In this document: positions 12,659 through 22,537 of the stretch, piece by piece
Numbering within the stretch: the stretch's first letter is position 1
Layout of the letters: each line of letters begins with the position of its first letter
Source of the DNA: Eopsaltria australis
Taxonomy: Eukaryota; Chordata; Aves; Passeriformes; Petroicidae
NCBI GenBank assembly: GCA_034509425.1
Contig: JAVTVJ010001130.1
Coordinates: 372,001-436,000 of the forward strand
Length of the DNA: 64,000 nt
Direction: 5' to 3'
Position numbers and translations under genes: made by a program
The notes under the pieces: generated by a model
What the model was told of the DNA's origin: nothing
What the model saw: only the letters and a program-made list of their open reading frames with translations
Database searches by the model: none

Positions 12659-15600
12659 ATGTGGTGCCAGAGGCTGGCGTGGCTGCTCCAGGGGCAGCGT
12701 GGGAGCTCCGGACGTCGCTGGCCGTGGCTGTCCCGGGTCCCCAGGCCTGTCCTGGCTGTCCCCACACGCTGCCACCCCACGGCCCCGGCGTCCCCCCACT
12801 GTGCCTGGCACCTGCACCAGGACCATCTCGGTAGGTGTGCTGGGTGTGGGTGCTCCTGCTCTGCCCAGGGAGCGTTTCCAGTCCTTGTTCCCTGGAATGG
12901 TGTGTGTTTTCCTGCTGAAATAGCCTGACTTAGAGGGATGCACACTGGGGGCTGTTTCACATTCCCTTCGGGAATTCCCAAAGGCAGGATGGAGCAGTCT
13001 TGTCTTCTGTGATAAGTGAGGCAGTGCTAAATCAGTAACCAAATCCAGGGATTCCTGAACAAAAACTGTCCGAGCCTTGCCCTGTCAGGCACCATTTCCT
13101 GCCGTGCTCAGGCTCTCCCTGGCACAGCCCCCTTGGCTCAGGTGTGTGCCCACCTGTGCTGCTCCACCTGTGCAGGGTGATGGCAGCTGAAGCCAGTGGC
13201 ATCTCAGTACTCAGAGTCACTTGCAAGCAAAGGGAATTGCTCTGCATTTTACACAGTGGCTCCAGAGCAAGGGAGCCAGGCCTTCGATAAGATCCTCTGC
13301 CAGGTGTCCCTCATGTGAGGAATTGCTCAGCATTTTACACAGTGACTCCAAACAAAAGGAGCCTTTGATAAGATCCTCTGCCAGATGTGACAATTTGTGA
13401 CAGCACTGCACCCCCTTAGAAATGGGATGATAAGGTGTGGGTTCAGTTCTTGGCTCTGTTAGTCCCCAGCGTTGCCCCCAAAGCCTCGTGTGCTCCCGTC
13501 CCTGGCAGAGCTGAGCTACGGCAGCACGGTGATGCGCCTGGACTTCGTGTGGCTGCGGGACCACTGCCGCTCTGCCTCCTGCTACAACGCCAAGACCAAC
13601 CAGCGCAGCCTGGACACGGCCAGCGTGGACCTGGCCATCCGGCCCCGGGCCGTGCGCGTGGACGGCACCACGCTCTTCCTCACCTGTGAGTCCCGAGCAG
13701 CTGGGCCCTCCTCTGGTGGAGGGAGCCTGCTGGTGGATCCTGCTTTTCTGGGAGAGGGCAGCGTTGTCCCCAGATCTGCCTGTCTGGGAGCATACTGAGC
13801 CACGGGCAGGTTTTTAACGTTGCTCTCGCTGTAAACACAGCTCAGCATCAAATTGGTGTGGTTTTCCTCCCCCAGCCCTTTTTGTGTGTCTGCTTTGGTC
13901 AGGCTCCCCCAACAGTGCAGGTGCTGAACAGATGGGACATGATGTGGTTGCTTCTCTTTCCCTTCCCCATCCTGTGTGAGCAGTGTCAGCCCTGCTCACA
14001 ATGCCCGTTTTCTGTCGTTTCTCTTCACTTTCCCAGCTGCTTTCATCCTTCTGGTGGGGCTTACCTTTATTTGAGGGCTTGACTTCAGAGCTTTGATTGT
14101 CCTTGGAGTCCTGTCAACAAAAACCAAAACCACTGCAGATGCAGCAGTTGGCTGGGATTTTGGAGGGGGTTGCAGCAGCTGCCCTGAATTTGGAGGGAGC
14201 TGTTGCAGCCACCCCCAAACTGGGAGGGAGCTGCAGCCACCCTGAATGTGGAGCTGTGGCAGCAATGACAGCACCTTTAGGACTCGTGGCCTTACAGGTC
14301 CTATTTTGGGTGGCAGCACGGTGCAAAGAGCCCGTCCCCAGACAGGTGACAAGGGTGAGGCTGACAGGGGCCACGATCTTGGGCTGGTCAGTGGGATTTT
14401 GGTGACTCTGCCCTTGTCCCTGTGCCAGGGCCGGATGGACACGTGACACGGTACGGGCTGGAGTGGCTGGTGAGGAACAGCTACGAGGGGCAGAAGCAGC
14501 AGGTGATGCACCCCCGGATCCTCTGGAATGCTGAGATCTACCGGCAAGCCCAGGTCCCCTCCGTGGACTGCCAGAGCTTCCTGGAGACAGATGAGGGGCT
14601 GAAGGAATTCCTGCAAAACTTCTTGTTGTATGGGATTGCTTTTGTGGAGAACGTCACTCCCACCAAAGAGGACACGGAAATCCTGGCAGAGAGGATCAGC
14701 ATAATCAGGTATCTGGGTTATGCTGGGAGGGGTGAACTTGTCTTCTTTTTGTTTGGAAAGCTGCTGCCTCCTTATCCCGTGCATTGTGTGGCATGGCCTG
14801 GTTTGCAGACAAGTGCTCTGGGTCTTCTACAGCCTCTGGCTGCTCCCCTTGACCTGGGATGGAGGATCCCACTGTGGGATCCACCCTGCTTCATGGGACA
14901 GCTGGGAGTCACTCAGTTATTGAGCATCCGATGACTTTTGTGATAGTGGGGCTGTGCAGAGAGGAGGGACTGAAGGAAGTGGCTGTCTGGGAAGAGCAGA
15001 GCTTTGCAAGGACAGACATTTCCTGTTATGACTTGAGGGGTCGTGAGGGCAGCCTGTCCCTGGGAGCCTGGGAGATCAAAAACCAGCTGAAGCTCTTGCC
15101 AGAGAAAAACAGTGAGAGGTGTTGGTGCTGGGTTTGTGTGAAGCACCACCAGCATGGGGCTGAGCTTGGGGCTTTATCCAAGCTCTGGAAAGAGTTTGAT
15201 TTGCCTGGGGCCATTGGAAAAGGAGAGGTTCCTGTTAATGAACAGTCACTCCAAACAGCAACAAGGGGCTGCAGGGAATATCCAGCAAAGTTTTGTCTCC
15301 AGGCTCCCTCCTCATGTAGCCCCTGAGTGCTTGCCTGCTGTCCCTTCCCTCCTGTGCATGTTGGCAGGGGGAGGTAGTGAAAACAGGATTCTGGGAAGAA
15401 GGAATGGAATTATTGGGCAATCCTGTGGATACAAGTAAGGGCTGGCTGCACTCAGCAACTCCTTGTGTCACTTCCATGGCTGGGGATGATGGCTGGTGTG
15501 GAAACACCGGTGTTTGTGGAGGGGAAGACTGGTCACCACCAGCCTTTTGGGGAGGAAAAAGAGGAGCTGAACACCAGGAGAGGGATTAGAAGCACCATCC

Positions 15601-18600
15601 CTGACAAGGTGAATTTTGTGAAGTTGTTCTGCTCTGATGGCTCTGTGCATGGGACAGAGGGGAATAACTCAAATGCAGGGGAGGATGTTCCTTACCCACT
15701 GATCCATGCTGACTGCCCATCTCTTTTCCAGGGAGACCATTTATGGCAGGATGTGGTACTTCACCTCTGACTTCTCCCGGGGAGACACAGCCTACACCAA
15801 GCTGGCCCTGGATCGGCACACGGACACCACCTACTTCCAGGAGCCCTGCGGGTACGTGCTGCTGCAGGGACACCTTCCACCGTCCCAGGCTGCTCCAAGC
15901 CCCGTCCAGCCTGTCCTGGGACACTTCCAGGGATCCAGGGGAAGCCACACCCTCTCCAAGTTTGGATTTTGGGTAGCATGGGCGTCATCCTGCAGCTCCT
16001 GAAGTCTCCCAGACTCGTGTCACTGGGTTTGGGAAGCAGCACAGGCAGTTTGCTGCCTGCTCACCCAGCAAAATGTGGGATTGGGTCTGGAGAAGCAGCA
16101 GGTGCAGGTGTGATGCCTTTTCCTGCTCTTAGGAAATCAAAGCTCAGACAGGCTCAGAGGGTTGGGGTCGTTCCCCTCGGTGTTTCATAGGATCCCATTC
16201 CATGCATGGCTTCACCCAGGTGACAGCGTCACAATGTCCCCCCACCCCCAATCGAGGGTACAATTAAAGCCCTTACTCATTAGCATATCTAACGAGAGGG
16301 CCCAATAAGGGGCTGGGCTGGGCTCACTTCTAGTTTACAGAATCTGTCCTGCCAGGGCACCTTGAGTTCTTGTGACAATCGAATGTTTGGTCTCCTAACT
16401 CTACGTAGTTTCAGGGGTGTTTGGTCTCCCAAGAAACCAGGCTGAGTGATCACCTAAAGCATCACAAGTGTGCGTGCTGATGCTTGTGAATATAGGGAAC
16501 TGTGTAAAAACTATTTAGGAAAAAAGCAAAAAACCCTTCAGGCACCAGGTGGTGCCTCCGTGCACACCTGGCTGTGTCCTTGGGGAGCGCCCCAGGGGCC
16601 AGGCAGCCGTGGTGATTCCTCTTGGGCTCTGTGTGCAGCATCCAGGTGTTGCACTGCCTGAAGCACGAGGGCACGGGCGGGCGCACGCTGCTGGTGGACG
16701 GGTTCCACGCGGCCGAGCGGGTGCTGCGCCAGGCCCCCGAGCACTTCGAGCTGCTGGCCAAGGTGCCCCTCAAGCACGAGTACGTGGAGAACGTGGGCGG
16801 CTGCCACAACCACATGATCGGAGTGGGGCCCGTGCTCAACGTCTACCCCTGGAACAACGAGCTGTACCTCATCAGGTAACAGCCAGCGGGCCTCTGGGGA
16901 GGAGAGGGCGCTGGGGTGGTGGTGGTGGTGGTGGTTTTCCAAAACATTCCATGGGGTAAAAAGCAGCTTTGGGAATCTTTGAGGGGCAGGGATGAACACC
17001 CTGTATTCCTCCTGCTTCAGGGGAAATGTCAGCACCTCTGATAGAAAGATGGGTGTCAGTGCTGAGCTTTGATTTTTCGCTCCTGGCGTTTTTCCTTCAG
17101 CTCCGAGCCCTCGTCCCATTCCACTTGAGATGCAGAATTCAGCCCCTCTCTATAGAAACCCCTAGAAACTATCCTGGCACGCAGGGACCAGGGAGAGCAC
17201 AGAGTGATCCCTTCCAAAGGGAACTTGGACTGAGTTTTGAAACTCCAGTTTGGCTCAGTTCTGGAGGTTGTCCAGCACTGCTTTGCACTTTTATTCTAAA
17301 CCACCCTCAGTCTTGCCACGTCCTTCCATGGAAAACCAGGAAGAACAAGTGGACACTTGATAGAAAACTCCTCTTGCCCTCAGTGCTGTGTTCCAAAAAG
17401 CCCTGTGCTGGGGGGGCTGGTCACCCCTGCAGCCTCCCTTAGTTACCCACTAACCCCACAGGCTCCTGAGGTTCTCCTGGAAGCACCTGGAGCCACATTG
17501 GGCAGGCTCTTGTCCCCCCTGTCCCCGCAGGTACAGCAACTACGACCGTGCCGTGATCAACACGGTGCCCCATGACGTGGTGCGCCGCTGGTACCACGCG
17601 CACCGCGCCCTCACCGCCGAGCTGCGCCGCCCCGACAACGAGCTCTGGGTCAAGCTGAAGCCAGGCAAGGTGGGACCTGCAGCTGCATCCTCTGGGAATG
17701 CTCCAGGGAGGGACTCGGAGCTGAGTCCTGCGGGTTTGGTACAGGGAGAAGGGCAGGGTGCTCCGTGGCTGTGCTGGTGTCTGGGCGCTGCCCTGCCCAG
17801 CAGTTCTGCTCTTTCTGGGTGCTCTGAAGTGGCAATAGTGGGGTCTGTGTGTGTGTTTTCCTGCTGTCCTAGAGCAGTACAGGCTCCCAGGTGAGGCAGA
17901 GATGTTCTGTTCAAGCTCTGCCTCACAGGAGAGTTAGTCCCAGCTTCCAGCCACTGAAATGAGAATCCTCAGGGGCAAAGAGGCCAGAACACTTCATGTT
18001 CAGGCTTTCACTTCTTCCAGAAGAAACTACAGTTCTGAGATTGTATTTCAGCCCTTACATGAGTAAGTGACACTGCAGAGGCAGGAGGTTGGGGCTGCCC
18101 CATCCCTGGAAGTGTTCAAATCCAGGTTGGATGGGGCTTGGAGCAAGCTGGGATAGTGGAAGGGGTCCCTGCCCATGGCACAGGGTGCAACAAGGTGGGC
18201 TTTAAGGTTCCTTCCAACCCTGGCATTCTGGGGTTCAGTGATAAGGTGGCCACTGTCTGTTGCTGGTGAGCTGTTTCCTCTCCAGTAGAAAAGCAAAGAA
18301 ATCCCAAAATGTGCTTCTGGGCTGGCTCCAGAAGGAGCTGGTGAAAGAGCTGTGCTGGATCCCGTGGCTGTAGCCTCACCTGTGCCAGTGTGGAACAGGA
18401 GGCTCATGCCTGCCGTGCCACACCCTTGCCTGCTCTCCCAGTCTCCAGGGATCCCCAGGACCTGCCCTGCCAGAGGCTCCTGGCCCTGCCTGCTGTGGTT
18501 GCTGTCCTCCTGATGACCTTCTCCCTCTGCTGCAGGCCCTGTTTGTGGATAACTGGCGTGTCCTGCACGGCCGGGAGGCGTTCACGGGCTACCGGCAGCT

Positions 18601-18667
18601 CTGCGGCTGTTACCTGACCAGGGATGATGTGCTGAACACCGCCCGCCTGCTGGGGCTGCAGGCCTAG
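12659..18667 (+). CDS. TMLHE: Trimethyllysine dioxygenase, mitochondrial (first enzyme of carnitine synthesis)
   Basis: Seven coding exons join in frame to 418 residues: 12659-12830, 13509-13685, 14429-14708, 15732-15851, 16639-16875, 17531-17669 and 18536-18667. All introns are GT-AG and the human protein is 421 residues. The enzyme hydroxylates N6-trimethyllysine in mitochondria, using Fe(II), ascorbate and 2-oxoglutarate. The arginine-rich N-terminus (residues 1-57) looks like a targeting peptide. Residues 58-125 form the small zinc-binding domain (LRDHCRSASC at 73-82), and the double-stranded beta-helix follows. The iron ligands are visible as H239 and D241 in the HTD motif of exon 4 and H386 in exon 7 (RVLHGRE); R388 and R395 are candidate 2-oxoglutarate contacts. 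The protein ends in ARLLGLQA, the family's usual C-terminus. The start is the first ATG just after an acceptor (CTGCCAG-G) and matches the mammalian start by position. The identification is secure; the untranslated exon is inferred. Confidence 0.95.
15864..15957 (-). mobile_element. CR1-type fragment, antisense, in TMLHE intron 4
   Basis: A short run with CAGGGACACCTTCCACC, GGCTGCTCCAAGCCC and CAGGGATCCAGGGG blocks. It begins about 12 bp after the exon 4 donor, so this intron's 5' end is almost entirely CR1. Confidence 0.7.
16150..16550 (+). mobile_element. Unclassified dispersed repeat, LTR-like, copy A
   Basis: About 400 bp that recurs in reverse orientation at 33,137-33,560. Shared blocks include GAGGGTTGGGG-TCGTT, GGATCCCATTCCATG, TCGAGGGTACAATTAAAG, CTAGTTTACAGAATCTGTCC, CAGGGGTGTTTGGTCTCCC, ATCACCTAAAGCATC and GAATATAGGGAACTGTGTAA. 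No coding capacity is visible. It sits in TMLHE intron 4, ending about 90 bp before exon 5, in the gene's sense direction. Its size and lack of genes fit a solo LTR, but I could not define terminal TG/CA or target duplications, so the class is open. Confidence 0.7.
18098..18242 (+). mobile_element. CR1-type LINE 3' fragment, sense
   Basis: Runs from CCATCCCTGGAAGTGTTC through GGATGGGGCTTGGAGCAA, the CCCATGGCA motif and AAGGTTCCTTCCAACCC. It lies in TMLHE intron 6 with a degraded 3' end. Confidence 0.8.
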
Positions 18668-18689
18668 CCCAGCCCTCCTGAGAGCCAGG

Positions 18690-19110
18690 CAGCCCCCAGT
18701 GCCACCCCTGGGAGAGGCTGGAGCCCCCAGTGCCACCCCTGGGACAGGCTGGAGCCCCCAGTGCCACCCCTGGGAGAGGCAGGAGCCCCCAGTGCCACCC
18801 CTGGGACAGGCTGGAGCCCCCAGTGCCACCCCTGGGAGAGGCAGGAGCCCCCAGTGCCACCCCTGGGAGAGGCAGGAGCCCCCAGTGCCACCCCTGGGAG
18901 AGGCAGGAGCCCCCAGTGCCACCCCTGGGACAGGCTGGAGCCCCCAGTGCCACCCCTGGGAGAGGCTGGAGCCCCCAGTGCCACCCCTGGGACAGGCAGG
19001 AGCCCCCAGTGCCACCCCTGGGAGAGGCTGGAGCCCCCAGTGCCACCCCTGGGACAGGCTGGAGCCCCCAGTGCCACCCCTGGGAGAGGTGGGCAGCCCC
19101 CAGTCTCACC
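18690..19110. repeat. 31-bp minisatellite in the TMLHE 3' region
   Basis: About thirteen copies of a 31-bp unit, CAGTGCCACCCCTGGGAGAGG plus CTGGAGCCCC, begin some 25 bp after the TMLHE stop codon. Variation is mostly GAGAGG versus GACAGG and CTGG versus CAGG. Because 31 is not a multiple of three, the same peptide repeat appears in all frames on both strands; none is a gene. The array degenerates after 19,095. Confidence 0.9.
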
Positions 19111-20527
19111 TCCAGGAGTGGCTGGCAGCCCCCAGTCCCACTTTTGGAAGAAGCCAGCAGTCCCCCAATCCCATTTTTGGGAGAGGCAGGAGCTCCCAGC
19201 CCTGCTCTGCCCCAGGCCAGGTGCTCCAGGCCCTCGGTGCCTCACCAGCACAAAGACACTGCAGTACCTCAGACACCTGCACCCTCTCCAGGCAGCTCCC
19301 AGGCCTGCTCGGGACAGGGGGCAGGTGGAAACCAAAGGTTGTGGGACCATTTTTCAGGACCACACTCTGAGCACAGGCAGCTGTTGGTGTCTGTGCTCCC
19401 AGCCTTGTCCTCCCAGCCAGGGGGGCTCAGCTGGGTTAATGCCACCACAGGAAGTGCTCCTCCAAGCAAGTGCCTTCAGGATTTGGAAGCTTTGCATTGT
19501 TCCCTGTTTGGCCTTTTTTTCAGCTGCCAGTTTTAGGGGACAAAATGTAAATCTGGGATCTTGTCTCTTATCACTGATCCAAGCCAAGCTGCCTGGAGAG
19601 ATCCTGGTGTACTCTGGGCATTTCTGAGCAGGTTTAGGTTAGAGAAGGAAAAGGGAAGCAGCAAGATCTGCATGCTGGGAAGCAAAGATGACCATGTTAG
19701 GTGAGGGATGGAATTCCCACTTCTCCCTGACTTCCAGTACTGCCCTGCTGCTGTTCCCTCTGCCTGGTGCACTCTGCTTTTGAGGGCAGCACTCAGCAGC
19801 CCCAGGATTTCTGACAAACCTCCCACTGTGCCTCCTCTTCCATCCTTTCTTAAGGAATTGGTGTTAGGTCATCATCACTCTCTGCTGCATTAACCTCACT
19901 CTTTGGGTGTATTTTTTCCCAAAACTGTCCTGGTCTGAATGTAACTCAGAGGTGCCTTTCAGCTCCTGGGAACTGGGATCTGGCACGCTGAAGGGCCACA
20001 GGGTAAGGAAGAAGAGCAACTCGTGCTGTTACAGAATTCTTCATTCTGCCCTCCCATTTGGGGTGCTCCTGTGCTCTGAGCAGGCCTTAAAGCAGGGCTG
20101 GGCCCCTTGCCCCTGGCTGTGCTGGGTGAGGTGCTCTGTGTCCCCAGGGCAGGGGCAGGGAGCTGCACAGGTGCTGAACCTGCTGCCCTTGCTGAATCCA
20201 AGCACTGAATGTAGAGATGGTGGTGCCAAGGCAGTCCTGAGATCCCAGTCCCGGTGTTCCCAGTGCCCCCCATCCCCCTGGGAGCCAGCAGGGCTCAAAG
20301 GGATTGGGATTTATTGCTGAGCCCAGGTGGTGCCAGCTGAGCTGCTCTTGGTCAGGCACAGCTGCCAATGGCAGCCTTGGATCCCGACAGGAGCCAGTTT
20401 TAAAACTCAGCAGGAAAATTAAGCCCCCTCCAGGCAACCCCTTTCCATAGTGGAGGAAAAATACCAGGAGAGATTCGGAGCCGGAGTCACAATTTACTGA
20501 AGAAATCGCAATAATCACAATGACGTT

Positions 20528-20533
20528 AATAAA
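20528..20533 (+). promoter_or_regulatory. Poly(A) signal, probable TMLHE 3' end
   Basis: AATAAA lies 1.86 kb after the TMLHE stop, with no earlier canonical signal noticed on this strand. It is followed by GATTGTACAAAAAG. The assignment to TMLHE rests on position only. Confidence 0.5.
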
Positions 20534-20539
20534 AGATTG

Positions 20540-22190
20540 TACAAAAAGAGAATGGCTTGCCCACTAAAAGGGATTTAGCACCGAAAGGTGTCACCAAACT
20601 CCTGGGACGAAGGTGAGAGGTGGCCACGGTGGCAGTGGCGTGGCCAGGTGGCAGCTGGGACCTGCGGGGAGACTCCCTCTGGAGTGAGCCCAGCAAGGGA
20701 AAGAGGATCCCTCCTCTCCCACCTCCAGTTTTTGAAGGGGCAAAGCCACTCCCTTCCGCAGAAAAGGACAGGAAAAAAGTTCCTGCTTGCAGTGTCTCAG
20801 CTGGAATTCCCTGCTGGAATCCGCCCTCCTCCAGCGGCCGAGAACGCGCGGAGCGGCCCCGTCCTGGGCTGGGCTGAGCCCGACCCGCGGCATCCTCCGT
20901 CCCCCCAGCCTCTGTCACCCCGCTCCCCGTCCGGCTGCACGGGCCTGGCCCCGGCCACACGATGGCACAAAACGCCAGAAATTCCTGTTTCAAAAAGATG
21001 CCAGAATTTCCTGTTTCAAAATCCCGCGAGTGCCGTCCCCGTTCGTGCCGCTGCTCTCCCTCCATCCCTCTGGAGAAGCCCAGCAATTGCTGCTCAGAGC
21101 CTCTGAACGTTTCCAGGAGCTGCGGGATGCGGTGCCCATCGTTCCAAAGGGTGGAGCAGGGGGCGGGAATGATGTGAGGGAATTGGAGATCTCGGTTTGG
21201 GGACCTGGGGGTGCCTGCAGGACACGGGGGCTGCTCTGGGGACAGCTGAGCCTGGAGCTGGTGGCACCCGGGGAGGAGCGGGGACGGTGTTGTTGTATCC
21301 CAGGGCTCCCAGTTTGGTCCCTTTTGCCACTGGGGCCGTCTGTCCCTCACCTCGGGCAGCCTGAGCGTGTCCCCCCACATCCAAACCCTCGGCTGGCTCC
21401 ACTCCCCCATCCCTGTTTGCTGTCCCGTCCCACTGGGACCCCAGTTCCTCCCTTGGGACCCCTCCCTTTCGTCTTGGCCCCTCCTTCAGCTTCTGTGGCT
21501 CCCCAGAGTCCCCAGCCCGGCAGTGAAACCAAACCCTCCCCGTTTACCTGCTGGCCACATTTTCCCTCCAGTATCTCCCAGAGCTTCCCATTTCCCTCCC
21601 AGTGCGCTCCAGAACGCCCTGCTCACTCCCAGCTCTCAGGATTGTGCAGGTGCAGCTTTTGGTGCATCCCCCTGGTCCCCTCTGGTGCCACCAAGAACCT
21701 CTGGCCCCTCACGGGACTCGGATCAAACCGGGGGAAGCTGCTTCCAGCCCAGCTGGAAAGCATTTCCATTTCTAGCTGCACTTCTGGGGCTTGGAGCAAC
21801 CTGCTCCTGTAGAAGGGGTCTGATCCCACGGCTGGAGGGTGGAACGGGCTGGGTTTTAGGGTCTCTCCCAACTCAAACCCATCTGGAATTCCATGATTTG
21901 GAGATGGATGAAACAAAATGAGGTCCCCGGCTCCTGATCCCAGGAGTTTCTCTCCCGTAAACTGAAATTTCCTTTGCAGAAAGCCTGTGGGACGTGGATG
22001 ATCCCAGCACAGCTCGAGGGGTGAAAAGCTGCTCTCGGGTGTTTTAGAGCCAGACTGAGCCCCTGCTCCCCCCGGAGCCGCTCTGGGGGCGAGCTCGAAC
22101 TCTGCTCCAGGCTCTGGGAGAGGACTGAGCTGTGGGAAAGGGATGGGGATGGATCCTCTGGCCTCGGGCTATGGGAACTACTGGACATCC
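20540..22190. other. Intergenic segment between TMLHE and the pentaspan Ig gene
   Basis: No exon or recognised gene. Moderately GC-rich sequence, with a direct repeat of CCTGTTTCAAAA (near 20,984 and 21,010) and a decayed CR1 sense tail at 21.77-21.90 kb. Open frames of 180-340 codons occur but have no family signature. Confidence 0.5.
21770..21905 (+). mobile_element. CR1-type LINE 3' fragment, sense, decayed
   Basis: Contains GGGGCTTGGAGCAACCTG, GGGTTTTAGGGTCTCTCCCA, ACTCAAACCCATCTGG and a GAATTCCATGATTT tail, all CR1 3' features with many substitutions. Confidence 0.65.
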
Positions 22191-22194
22191 CCGG

Positions 22195-22537
22195 TAATTT
22201 TTATTCCTGTGGGACCCCTGCCCTGAGCTGCCCGGCTCGGGAGCCGCCGATCGATCCGAGCGCGGTGCCGGAGCATCGGCAGCTCCTTCCCCCGGGGGAG
22301 CGGGGACAGGAGCGGGAGCTGCGCTGCTGCCACTCCCGGGAAGAGCCTGGGAGGGGAATCGGCGCGGAGGGAGAGGAGCCATCGGCAGGAAAACAGGCAG
22401 GGAACAGCCGCAGCACCGGGAATCCAGCGCAGGGCTGCGGAGCCACGGTACCGCCTCACCTGGAGCTCTCGGCACAGCGCGGAATCTCGAGGGGATGTTT
22501 TAAATCAGAGCGATCTGGGGCTGTTTTCCCTTGGCAG
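22195..22537 (+). promoter_or_regulatory. CpG-rich promoter candidate for the pentaspan Ig gene
   Basis: CpG-dense sequence (CGCCGATCGATCCGAGCGCGG and nearby) just upstream of the signal-peptide exon. The ATG at 22538 directly follows a pyrimidine tract and TTGGCAG. The start codon may therefore be on a spliced second exon, or the transcript may run straight through from this island; both remain possible. Confidence 0.45.

Noticed and set aside
18699..19627. Frames of 223-288 codons with a PPLGQAGAPSATPG repeat
   Set aside because: The 31-bp repeat gives the same peptide in three frames. It lies after the TMLHE stop and has no gene features.
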